From the NCBI GenBank assembly GCA_015075745.1, contig JABTTW010000001.1, positions 2,976,001 to 3,040,000 of the forward strand: 64,000 bases of DNA. Direction: 5' to 3'. The notes below the pieces were generated by a model. It was not told where the DNA came from. It saw nothing but the letters and a program-made list of their open reading frames with translations, and searched no databases. A program made the position numbers and the translations under genes. How positions within the stretch are numbered: position 1 is the stretch's first letter; the number at the start of each line of letters is the position of its first letter. Positions 19,748 to 29,371 of this stretch are shown in pieces. The DNA comes from Planctomycetia bacterium (GTDB lineage: Bacteria > Planctomycetota > Phycisphaerae > UBA1845 > UTPLA1).

Positions 19748-20491
19748 GTGAATAGTCCCATGCAAAATAATGAGTATCGATCGAGCGGATCATCGCAGTT
19801 TGAAGGCAGCATGAACATCTTCGCGCAGGGATTTGAAGGCGCGGCTGATCGCAGCACCTTCATCATGCGCACCTACATGCACCTGGTCGGCGCGGTGATG
19901 GCGTTTACCGCCATCGAAGTCGCCCTCTTCCAGAGCGGGCTCGCCGAGCGCATCGCGGTCGCGTTCATGAGCGTCAGTTGGTTGATCGTACTGGGCGGAT
20001 TTGTCGTGGTGAGTTGGTTTGCCACGCGCACGGCCCATGCGGCGGCGACCCTCCCGGCCCAGTATCTGGCGCTGGGCATCTTCGTCGTGGCTCAGGCGCT
20101 CATCTTTGTGCCGCTGCTCTACATCGCCAACTCGTTTGCGCCCGGCGCGATCGAAAGCGCCGCCGTCTGCACTCTCGTCGGCTTCGGTGGACTCACGTTC
20201 GTCGCATGGGGCACACGGAAGGACTTTTCATTTCTCCGCGGCATCCTCTGGTGGGCCGGCGTCTCGGCGATGGTCGCCATCGTCGCCAGCCTCATCTTCG
20301 GATTCACCCTCGGCACTCTCTTTTCGGTGGCGATGGTCGTCCTGGCCGGCACGTCGATTCTCTACGACACATCCAACATCATCCGCCACTACCCCGAAGA
20401 CCGCTACGTCGGGGCGGCGCTCCAGTTGTTCGCCTCCGTCGCGATGATGTTCTGGTACATCCTGCGGATATTCCTGAACGCGCGGCGGTAA
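19748..20491 (+). CDS. Bax inhibitor-1 / YccA family membrane protein
   Basis: A 247-aa integral membrane protein with seven hydrophobic segments after a 35-residue polar N-terminus. The start is GTG 19748, with GAAAGGA 7 nt upstream; ATG 19760 is the alternative. Family features are the early FIMRTYMHLVGAVMAFTAIE, the aromatic/Gly-rich helices and the near-terminal DTSNIIRHYP segment containing the conserved acidic residue, followed by a last helix FASVAMMFWYILRIFL. The family includes bacterial YccA, which interacts with the FtsH protease, and BsYetJ, a pH-sensitive calcium leak channel. Which role applies here is unknown. A terminator follows. Confidence 0.88.
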   Translation: MNSPMQNNEYRSSGSSQFEGSMNIFAQGFEGAADRSTFIMRTYMHLVGAVMAFTAIEVALFQSGLAERIAVAFMSVSWLIVLGGFVVVSWFATRTAHAAATLPAQYLALGIFVVAQALIFVPLLYIANSFAPGAIESAAVCTLVGFGGLTFVAWGTRKDFSFLRGILWWAGVSAMVAIVASLIFGFTLGTLFSVAMVVLAGTSILYDTSNIIRHYPEDRYVGAALQLFASVAMMFWYILRIFLNARR

Positions 20492-20525
20492 GACGTCTCC
20501 ACAGTAAGTTTCAAGACAAAAACAA

Positions 20526-20557
20526 GGGCTCACCCTTTCGGCGGTGAGCCCTTTTTT
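20526..20557. terminator. Bidirectional terminator between BI-1 gene and ligA
   Basis: GGGCTCACC and GGTGAGCCC form a 9-bp stem around an 8-nt loop. A T run follows on the plus strand, and on the minus strand the same stem is followed by TTGTTTTT. It lies between convergent genes and can serve both. Confidence 0.9.
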
Positions 20558-20574
20558 GTGTCACGGCTGTGGAA

Positions 20575-22701
<2,127 letters not shown>

Positions 22702-24756
22702 CTAGAGTTCGCTTTCCTCGCGCGGCGGGATGGACGTCGTCGTCTCGACGTAGAGCAGCCCCGAGTAGCCATCCTGCGTCTGCGCCCCTTCGCGAATTCG
22801 GGCGATGCACCGCAGACCCGTCGGCGGCTGGTCCGGCTGCATAGCCAGGCGGTAGGCCATCGACTGCGAGATCTCAGGCTTGTAGCGAAGCTCCCGATGA
22901 ATCAGGCCGAACTCGGCGATCGTCTCGATCGGCGGCTCGTAGGAACGAAGCTCGCCGTAGGCGATGAATTCGTAATTCATGAGTTGCTCGTGCGGTCGAA
23001 ACGGCACGACGACGTACCTGACGCCGAGCTTCTCAAGCTGCTGGACGGCGAGCAATTCGTCCCGCTCGGCATAGAACTGCGCCGCCGCGACGATGCCCTC
23101 CATCGCCCGGTGATAAGGCGCGGCGACGATCGGCAGCCGCGTGCGATAAAGCAGCATCGGTCCCTCGCCGTCTTCGCAGAGGATGGCCCGGCGAGTTTCC
23201 GGGGACGCCGCGCGCGATTCAAATTCGCTGATCCGCGCGGCGACATGCGCGGTTCGCAGGTTGGTCGGATGCGGTTTGGGGCTTTCAAACTTGAAAAGAA
23301 AATCGCTGCACGGCCAAATCAGCACGACGCACGTAGCTGTGAGGAGCCCCGCATCCATCCACGGCCGCGCTGGGGTTGATTTCAAGGCACGGCGGATCAA
23401 TTCGATGAGGCCGATGATTGCGACGGTCGTCATTGGCAGGAAGGCATGATCCAGCCATCGCCGCTGGATGATCGCCAGTGCCGCAAAGCCCACGGCCGAA
23501 AGGGCGAGCATCGCTCGAGGACCGACGGGCAGCATTCCGCCTCGCACAAAGAACCACAGCGCGATCGGCAGAACGTACGGCCAGAAGCCCAGCCACAGGT
23601 GCAATTGGGCGAGAGAGAATTGGCTCGCCGTGCGCGTCCAGAGCGGTTGAAGTTCCACAATGTGGGCCGACCAGCGGATGAATTCGGAGCCCATGACATC
23701 TCCGAAGATGTGGTCGCTCTGCACGAGTGCCCAAACGGCGAACACAGCCAGTCCCGTGGCCAGCGGCGTCCAGTGGCGCAGACCGTGAACAAACTTGCTG
23801 AGTATCCCCGCTCGTGCCGCGGTGACGGCCCCCGATGGAGCGAGAAACGCCAGCAGCGTTAGTGCGACGTGAAATACGCTGACCTTGTCTGCCGCGGCGG
23901 CGGAGACGGTCGGCCAGTTTTCAATCAGAAAGCCGGTTGCAACCACAAAGAAGACGACGCAGCCCCATTCAAAACGCCGTGTCGCCCACGTCACACGTTG
24001 CGCCTCCGGTGCGCGAAAGGTCGCAATTGTCGCGCCGCACAGAATCGCCAGCCACACCGCCATCGCCTGAGGAGCGACCCACAAGGCAAGGCCCGTCGCC
24101 GCCCCACTGAGAACGGCCGCCCGCTCGGATGGAACCGCGGGTGATCCATCCGGCGTACGCCTGGGAAGCCACAAGAGCGCGCCGACCATGAAGAGCAACT
24201 CGAGCAGACAGTGATGGTCCGGATGGCCCAGGGCAAACGGCCTGTGGAATGCGGGCGAAACAAGGACCACCAACGATATTGCCAATGCGATCGGCCAACC
24301 CGTGGCCCGTTGAAGCAGCAGAATCAACAGCGAAACATAGATCGCCCCGACGATGACCGGCAGCCAAGCCGCCGCACGGTCGAGCCGGGCCTGCGGATTA
24401 TCCGCCAGCAGCGGGCCGATGGATTTCGCCGCCGCGACGACGAGGTAGTCCATCGGCGCGGTCCAGTGCAATGTCGTGCCCACCGGCCAATTGATCTCCG
24501 GCATCTGCCTGACAAGCGATGTCCGGCCCTCAAGAATCTCGCGGGCCCGATACAGGCGCATGTAATCATCTGGGTCGGTGAAGAGGACGCCGCTATCGGT
24601 AAAGACAGCCGGAGCGCGGCGGGCTTCAACGGCCACGCCCAGGGCAACAATAATGAGGCCGATGATCGGTCCCGCCACGCGACGCACAAGCACCTCCAAA
24701 GGTCGGCGGCCTCCCCGCTCGACCGCGTAGAGCATAACGCATGTTCGCGGCTCCAT
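22702..24756 (-). CDS. Multi-pass GT-C glycosyltransferase, STT3/AglB-like
   Basis: A 684-aa membrane protein. Residues 25-45 form the first membrane helix, followed by an extracytoplasmic loop with TDPDDYMRLYRAREIL, which resembles the first acidic (DxD-like) motif of STT3-type oligosaccharyltransferases. A second loop has the FALGHPDHHCLLELL block, matching the DHH-type motif of that family. About ten more hydrophobic helices follow, then a soluble domain of about 200 residues. Family knowledge suggests transfer of a lipid-linked glycan to protein or another acceptor, but the WWDYG signature is not evident, so a polyprenyl-phosphate-sugar GT-C enzyme of another class is possible. The start at 24756 is uncertain; 24735 is an alternative. 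Confidence 0.6.
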   Translation of the reverse strand: MEPRTCVMLYAVERGGRRPLEVLVRRVAGPIIGLIIVALGVAVEARRAPAVFTDSGVLFTDPDDYMRLYRAREILEGRTSLVRQMPEINWPVGTTLHWTAPMDYLVVAAAKSIGPLLADNPQARLDRAAAWLPVIVGAIYVSLLILLLQRATGWPIALAISLVVLVSPAFHRPFALGHPDHHCLLELLFMVGALLWLPRRTPDGSPAVPSERAAVLSGAATGLALWVAPQAMAVWLAILCGATIATFRAPEAQRVTWATRRFEWGCVVFFVVATGFLIENWPTVSAAAADKVSVFHVALTLLAFLAPSGAVTAARAGILSKFVHGLRHWTPLATGLAVFAVWALVQSDHIFGDVMGSEFIRWSAHIVELQPLWTRTASQFSLAQLHLWLGFWPYVLPIALWFFVRGGMLPVGPRAMLALSAVGFAALAIIQRRWLDHAFLPMTTVAIIGLIELIRRALKSTPARPWMDAGLLTATCVVLIWPCSDFLFKFESPKPHPTNLRTAHVAARISEFESRAASPETRRAILCEDGEGPMLLYRTRLPIVAAPYHRAMEGIVAAAQFYAERDELLAVQQLEKLGVRYVVVPFRPHEQLMNYEFIAYGELRSYEPPIETIAEFGLIHRELRYKPEISQSMAYRLAMQPDQPPTGLRCIARIREGAQTQDGYSGLLYVETTTSIPPREESEL

Positions 24757-24818
24757 CAGCGGCGCTTGCCTTAACCATTGGAATCTCGGTCAAGGCACAC
24801 GGTCGGCCACGAGCGCGC

Positions 24819-24861
24819 AAAAAGAAAGCGTCAGGATTCACTGGGAATGCCCGACGCTTTC
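24819..24861 (-). terminator. Probable terminator downstream of the DinD-like gene
   Basis: On the minus strand GAAAGCGTC and GACGCTTTC form a 9-bp stem with a 20-nt loop, followed by TTTTT. It lies about 140 nt past the dinD-like stop codon and before the GT-C gene on the same strand. Confidence 0.5.
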
Positions 24862-24997
24862 CGGAGGGGAAAGAAGCCGATTGCCTCTGCCCGGCTCCTG
24901 ATAAATCATCGAGGGCGAACCCTCGAAGCATGAACGTCTTTTTTAGAGGTTCATTTTTATTATTTTTATTTCAGCGGCCGCAAGACGGTCGATGAAA

Positions 24998-25804
24998 TCA
25001 CTTATGAACTACTTTCTCAAGCTTTTTCTGCGTTTTCTTTAATCCACTTCGGACCTTTTTAATACTCTCTCTTGGTTTTAGGTCCTCTGGCGCGGCGCCG
25101 CTGATTTCAATCATCGTGTCCCTGACAATACCACCTACCTCACGAGCCGCGGTCTCCAGAGGGAGCTGCCCCATGATCTTGTCTCTACGGATTTTTTCTT
25201 CCGTCTGGGTTAAGCGAAATACATTTGCTGCAAGCTCAGTCCTACCCATGTGGTCAATCAAGGAATCCTTTTTTGATATGCCCTTGTGCTGCTTGATTTG
25301 CCACAGGCTCATGTTGTACATGCCTCTGTAGCCAGCATCCTGGAACCTCGCGTAATTTTCGATCTGTCCACGTCGCGCAACGCTACTGAGACTCTTTTCC
25401 CGTTCAGCAATATCGCGACGAAGGATTACGCGTTCAACATTCTCTGATTCCTCAGAAGCCTGCCGAACTGCTTCAGCGATAGAGATGAAGTACGCTTGGG
25501 CTTTGGCAACTGCGGGCTTCTTGACGTCGCCATTCATGACGGTCAAGTAGCATCCGAACCGTGAAAGCCAATAGTCGTTTCCGTCTGAACTACGTCGAAT
25601 TACTTCAAAATTGTCATGAACCGAGATGTTCAATGTTGCGCAAGCCGCGATCGCTCGATTGATGGCACCGTTAAATGAGACAGCATCCGAGTAGCCGAGT
25701 AGCTTCATTAGATCCGATGCCAGCCACCGGGATTTTTCTTCCTCGGGATTATCTACCCCGAGGCTTTCGAACTTTTGAATCTCAAATCCTTCGATAACTC
25801 TCAT
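24998..25804 (-). CDS. DinD-family (BRO-like) DNA-damage-inducible protein
   Basis: A 268-aa protein; GGGAG precedes ATG 25804. The N-terminal 110 residues form a BRO-type domain (WLASDLMKLLGYSDAVSF; WLSRFGCYLTVMNGD; AKAQAYFISIAEAVRQ). The C-terminal half matches E. coli DinD: YARFQDAGYRGMYNM, a KGISKKDSLIDHMGRTELAAN block and FRLTQTEEKIRRD. E. coli DinD is SOS-induced and has been reported to inhibit RecA filaments; this is family knowledge, not shown here. The gene is clearly richer in A+T than its neighbours, which suggests horizontal acquisition. Its promoter carries paired NrdR-like boxes like those of nrdJ. Family assignment is firm. Confidence 0.85.
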   Translation of the reverse strand: MRVIEGFEIQKFESLGVDNPEEEKSRWLASDLMKLLGYSDAVSFNGAINRAIAACATLNISVHDNFEVIRRSSDGNDYWLSRFGCYLTVMNGDVKKPAVAKAQAYFISIAEAVRQASEESENVERVILRRDIAEREKSLSSVARRGQIENYARFQDAGYRGMYNMSLWQIKQHKGISKKDSLIDHMGRTELAANVFRLTQTEEKIRRDKIMGQLPLETAAREVGGIVRDTMIEISGAAPEDLKPRESIKKVRSGLKKTQKKLEKVVHK

Positions 25805-25827
25805 AACGATGCCGCTCCCTTAGTAAG

Positions 25828-25875
25828 CAACTACATATTGTGGCCCATTCCTTGGGTGTCAACAATATTTTGTAG
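25828..25875 (-). promoter_or_regulatory. Paired NrdR-like operator boxes at the dinD-like promoter
   Basis: Two imperfect palindromes lie 24 nt upstream of the start codon: CAACTACATATTGTGG (25828-25843) and CAACAATATTTTGTAG (25860-25875). Their centres are 32 bp apart. Each matches about 10 of 16 positions of the NrdR consensus acaCwAtATatwGtgt. A TTGACA (minus strand, 25857-25862) overlaps the second box, and the first box covers the expected -10 region, so a bound repressor would block the promoter. The boxes closely resemble those of nrdJ. Confidence 0.6.
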
Positions 25876-25976
25876 TTTTTGCTTGACTTTCGGTTCTGCA
25901 AACCGATATAAGCACATCTCTGATATGGTCCACTCAACACTCAAACTATTTGAAGTCAACGCGATTAAAATATCGC

Positions 25977-26049
25977 AGGCCCCGGTGGGAATTGAACCCA
26001 CTAGTACGGCCATGCAACGGCCGCCGTCTAAGCATTTGACTTCGGGGCC
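25977..26049 (-). tRNA. tRNA-like cloverleaf, anticodon TGC (Ala-like), atypical D arm
   Basis: On the minus strand 73 nt fold with acceptor GGCCCCG/CGGGGCC (7 bp), anticodon arm CGGCC-GTTGCAT-GGCCG (anticodon TGC) and T arm GTGGG-TTCAATT-CCCAC. The D arm is only GTC/GAC with a loop lacking the usual GG, position 8 is A rather than T, and the G3:U70 pair that marks tRNA-Ala is absent (C:G here). The discriminator is T and no CCA is encoded. It may be a mobile-element tRNA, a decaying tRNA or a tRNA mimic. Confidence 0.45.
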
Positions 26050-26058
26050 CGCAATCCC

Positions 26059-26084
26059 GGCTGGGGGGCTTTCGCCCTCCAGCC
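26059..26084 (-). other. Strong hairpin between the 46-aa gene and the tRNA-like sequence
   Basis: GGCTGG-A-GGGC, a GAAA tetraloop, then GCCC-C-CCAGCC on the minus strand: 10 pairs with one mismatch. There is no T run, so it is not a standard terminator. A structured 3' UTR or a processing site are options. Confidence 0.55.
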
Positions 26085-26198
26085 CACTTATTCCTTCCCA
26101 GTCCGATTTGGACACGTCAGCTTCTCCGTTTCCGGAGAGCAGCAAACGCGCGCTTCAGGGGAAGCCGTAGTCGCTTCGTGGCTAGTAGATCAACCGGC

Positions 26199-26339
26199 CT
26201 AACGACTTTTCTTGCGGTCAGGAGCTTGGGTCAGCACTGACCCGGCAAGCTTTTTCGCCGCTTTCGAACTCGTCTTCCCTTTTAGCACTTTGCCAGCAAG
26301 TGATGCTAGCTTCTTTGAAGACTTCTCATTCTTAGCCAT
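26199..26339 (-). CDS. 46-aa basic small protein
   Basis: An uninterrupted frame with a near-perfect ribosome site, AAAGGAGGTGAGAGA, ending 1 nt before the ATG at 26339 (GGAGG about 8 nt upstream). The product starts MAKNEKSSKKLASLAGKVL, has a repeated S-S-K-K/A-LA pattern (SSKKLASLAGKVLKGK; SSKAAKKLAGSVL) and ends TQAPDRKKSR. It is strongly basic, probably helical, without Cys or a membrane segment. I recall similar short proteins ending in an ALTQAP-type motif in other bacteria but know no function. It lies 56 nt downstream of nrdJ on the same strand and may be co-transcribed with it. Confidence 0.7.
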   Translation of the reverse strand: MAKNEKSSKKLASLAGKVLKGKTSSKAAKKLAGSVLTQAPDRKKSR

Positions 26340-26395
26340 ATTCTCTCACCTCCTTTCGCTCATTCAAAGTAGGTTTAGAGGTCAACTGCTAACAG

Positions 26396-29068
26396 TTAGC
26401 AGTGCGAGTACCCGCATCCGTGGCACTTAGTGCATCCCTCACCGAAATCGAGCACCCCGCCGCACTCCGGACATTTCAACTTGTAATCGTTGCGATGCGA
26501 GGCCACCTGAACAGCCGGCTCAGCGAGTCGCCCGGCGGTAATGGTCACATCGGCGTCGTGTTTGTCGCCGCCGTTGCCGTTTCCGTTCTTCGGCGATGCG
26601 CCGGCATCCGCATTTGAAGGATCGACTTCGCCCAGGAGCAGGGCCCGCAGGCCGAATCGCTCCTTGGCCTTGGTGTACTTCTTGAGCCCTTGGGCCAGGC
26701 CGTCGCCGAGCGACATGATCCGGCCATCGCGCGTCGGGATCTGCATCGACGAGCCGATGCCCGATAGCTGCTTAATGACGTAAGACAATCGCCCACCGGC
26801 ACGCAGCCACAGGCTGATCATCCGGCAGATGGCCTCCAGATCGCTGGTGGCGATGTCGCCGCCCTTGCCAAGCTGAGCAAAAACTTCCAACTCACGCTCG
26901 GCCTGCGGGTCCACGGTGATCTGAATGTGCATGTTGCCGAACGGCGTCTGCTGTCGAACGCGAATGCCGCTGGTGATGGAGGGCAGCTCGCGCGGCTCAA
27001 GCGAGGGCGAGGTCTTCTTAACCTCGGTGATTCGCTCGCCGAAGAGATTCCGCTCGGTGGTGATTCGCATTCGCTCGCCCTCGGCCTTGCGCTCGATGAC
27101 TTCACGATCCAGGCTCGGCGCGACGGCAGCCGAAGGGCTCCCGGCGGCCTTGGCCTTCATCTCCTCATGCTTCTTCTCCGAGTCGGCCAGCGCCATCGGC
27201 TGACTGGAGCGGCATCCATCTCGATACACGGTGACCCCCTTGCATCTCAGGCTGTAGGCCATCCTGTAAATCCCGTCCACGTCGGCCGGGCCGGCTTCGC
27301 TCGGGAAGTTGATGGTCTTGCTGATCGAGGAGTCGCAGTGCTTCTGGAAAGCTGCCTGCATCTTAATATGCCATTCCGGCGAGATGTCGTGGGCGCACAC
27401 GAAGACGGCTCGTACGTCCTCCGGAATGTCATCAATATGAGCGAGGGTGCCTTCCTTGGCGATCTGTTCCATCAGTCCCTCGCTGTAGAATCCCCGCTCT
27501 CGAGCCACGTGAACAAACGTCTCGTTGCTCTCGATCATCGGGGTCTTGCCTTCTTCCTGCCCCTTTAAGACGTTGCGGAAGAAGGCAAGGCTGAACATCG
27601 GCTCCACGCCGCCGGAACAATCCGCGATAATGCTGATGGTTCCGGTCGGAGCGACCGTTGTCGCACAACTGTTGCGCATCGGGCGATGATGCTGCGTGTC
27701 CCACGCGCTGTTGGTCCAGTTCGGGAAGCTGCCGCGCTCCAGGGCCAGCTTCTCCGAGTAATTGTGGGATTCATCATTGAGAAACTTCATGAAGCGCTCG
27801 CCCCATGACACGCCGGCGTCGGAGTTATAAGGCACGCCGAGCTTATAGAGCGCATCGGCGAAGCCCATGACGCCCAGGCCGATCTTGCGATTGGCCTTAC
27901 AGACGTCGTCGATCTGCGGCAGCGGGTAGTTATTGGCGTCGATCACGTTATCAAGAAAACGAACCGACTCGTGAATCGCCGTCCGCAAGGCGTCCCAGTC
28001 AACTTCCGCGTCCGCCGTACAGGCATCCTTCACGAACAAGCCGAGATTGATACTGCCGAGGTTGCACGCTTCGTAGGGAAGCAGCGGCTGCTCGCCGCAG
28101 GGGTTCGTCGCTTCCATCCGGCCGACGTGCGGCGTCGGATTCGCCTCGTTGATGCGGTCCATGAAAACCACGCCCGGCTCGCCCGTCTGCCACGCGTGTT
28201 TGATGATGATGTCCCAGATATCCTGCCGCGTGTAAACCGGCGTCAGGCCGTCGTATTTCTCCGTCGGAATCAGATCCTTGACCGAATAGTCCGCGATGCG
28301 CACGGACTTGGGGACGTAAAACTCGAGATTGTTGCGGGGGTTTCGAGTGAGGTGCGGTGAATGGGGGTCCTTCAGGAAGGCGTCCATCCATTCGTCGGTC
28401 ATCTTCACCGAGATGTTGTAATTCGTGAACTGGGTTAGGTCCTGCTTGGCGTGCAGGAACTTGATGATGTCCGGGTGGTGGACGTACATCATGCCCATGT
28501 TCGCGCCCCGGCGAAACGCGCCCTGTTGAATCGCGTTCGTCGCCTCGCTGAAGGCTCGCCAGAAGGAGATCGGCCCGCTGGTCGTGCCGCCGCTTGACTT
28601 GATGTAGTCGCCCGTGGGACGAAGGGCGTCAAAGGCGAAGCCCGTTCCGCCGCCCGCCTTCTGAATCAATGCCGTATGCTTGATCGAATCAAAGATCCCG
28701 TCGATTGAATCGGGAACCGGCAGGACAAAGCATGCGCTCAACATGCCCATCGAGCGGCCCGCATTCATCAGGGTCGGGCTGTTGGGCATGAACTTGCGTG
28801 ACGCCATGAGATTCTTGAATCGCGCCTTCCACTCGCTGCGACAAGACTCGTTACCGCCGTAAGTCAGTTCGACGTCGGCCATGACCCGCGCGACCCGCTC
28901 AAAGAGGTCGTCCGGCTGCTCCGTGCATTCCCCGGACTCGTTCTTCTCCAGATAGCGCGCGCGCAAAACCCGCAGGGCATTTTCGGTCAGGCCGAACTCA
29001 CCATAGCGAGCCGAGGGTGCGACATCCTTGTCGCCGACCTTCATTCGATCCGTCGAAAGATTCACCAT
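26396..29068 (-). CDS. nrdJ: Adenosylcobalamin-dependent ribonucleotide reductase (class II)
   Basis: An 890-aa enzyme reducing ribonucleotides to deoxyribonucleotides without oxygen dependence. ATG 29068 is chosen (GGGTGA just upstream); the open frame goes 31 codons further, into the leader. It begins with a short N-terminal region, then the barrel with SPTLMNAGRSMGMLSACF (first active-site Cys), GGGTGFAFDALRPTGD, and NPCGEQPLLPYEACNLGS (radical Cys within the Glu-containing motif). The substrate-phosphate block is PTGTISIIADCSGGVEPMF. The C-terminus is a Cys-rich tail (CPECGGVLDFGEG..CHGCGYSHC) that probably passes reducing equivalents to the active site. Control by NrdR is predicted from boxes at 29325-29371. 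No class I or III genes are in the window. Confidence 0.95.
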   Translation of the reverse strand: MVNLSTDRMKVGDKDVAPSARYGEFGLTENALRVLRARYLEKNESGECTEQPDDLFERVARVMADVELTYGGNESCRSEWKARFKNLMASRKFMPNSPTLMNAGRSMGMLSACFVLPVPDSIDGIFDSIKHTALIQKAGGGTGFAFDALRPTGDYIKSSGGTTSGPISFWRAFSEATNAIQQGAFRRGANMGMMYVHHPDIIKFLHAKQDLTQFTNYNISVKMTDEWMDAFLKDPHSPHLTRNPRNNLEFYVPKSVRIADYSVKDLIPTEKYDGLTPVYTRQDIWDIIIKHAWQTGEPGVVFMDRINEANPTPHVGRMEATNPCGEQPLLPYEACNLGSINLGLFVKDACTADAEVDWDALRTAIHESVRFLDNVIDANNYPLPQIDDVCKANRKIGLGVMGFADALYKLGVPYNSDAGVSWGERFMKFLNDESHNYSEKLALERGSFPNWTNSAWDTQHHRPMRNSCATTVAPTGTISIIADCSGGVEPMFSLAFFRNVLKGQEEGKTPMIESNETFVHVARERGFYSEGLMEQIAKEGTLAHIDDIPEDVRAVFVCAHDISPEWHIKMQAAFQKHCDSSISKTINFPSEAGPADVDGIYRMAYSLRCKGVTVYRDGCRSSQPMALADSEKKHEEMKAKAAGSPSAAVAPSLDREVIERKAEGERMRITTERNLFGERITEVKKTSPSLEPRELPSITSGIRVRQQTPFGNMHIQITVDPQAERELEVFAQLGKGGDIATSDLEAICRMISLWLRAGGRLSYVIKQLSGIGSSMQIPTRDGRIMSLGDGLAQGLKKYTKAKERFGLRALLLGEVDPSNADAGASPKNGNGNGGDKHDADVTITAGRLAEPAVQVASHRNDYKLKCPECGGVLDFGEGCTKCHGCGYSHC

Positions 29069-29206
29069 ACTTGTCACCCGGTTCCCGATATGGGCCGCGG
29101 CTTTCCGCCGCCGGCCGCGCCTGATCAATCGATTGCGACCGTCGCCACGAACGGCCGCCACCGATTGAGTTTGATTCCATCTGACCGAGGTCGAACTCCA
29201 ACGAGA

Positions 29207-29265
29207 GCAACGCGAAGCGGCGGGCTCCCCTACGGGTAGGCCACATCTGGTCCCGCTTCGCTGCA
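29207..29265 (-). promoter_or_regulatory. Structured RNA leader of nrdJ
   Basis: Between the predicted promoter and the nrdJ start lies a 240-nt leader. GCGAAGCGG (29212-29220) pairs perfectly with CCGCTTCGC (29253-29261), enclosing a smaller CCTAC/GTAGG hairpin. I see no cobalamin-riboswitch B12 box. An attenuator or an RNA element like the described nrdJ motif is possible. Confidence 0.4.
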
Positions 29266-29318
29266 GGCTCGATAATCAACTTCGGATTGCCCTCTACGAT
29301 TGCTTGAGGACAATCCGT

Positions 29319-29371
29319 TTAATACCCCAATATGTAGGGGGTGTCAACGAAATCTTATCAAAATATTGTAG
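29319..29371 (-). promoter_or_regulatory. nrdJ promoter with paired NrdR boxes
   Basis: On the minus strand TTGACA (29347-29342), a 17-nt spacer and TATTAA (29324-29319) form a near-consensus sigma-70 promoter. The spacer is almost wholly the palindrome CCCCTACATATTGGGG (29325-29340). A second box, CTACAATATTTTGATA (29356-29371), lies upstream with its centre 31 bp away, three helical turns. Tandem boxes with 31-32 bp spacing are the hallmark of NrdR operators, and the cores match the consensus. Confidence 0.8.

Noticed and set aside
25977-26339. tmRNA (ssrA) suggested by the T-arm-like 3' end
   Set aside because: No tmRNA 5' half, tag reading frame or ALAA-type tag was found, and a full cloverleaf fits better.
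29207-29265. Cobalamin riboswitch before nrdJ
   Set aside because: The stem-loop is there, but I could not find the conserved B12 box, so the label is not supported.
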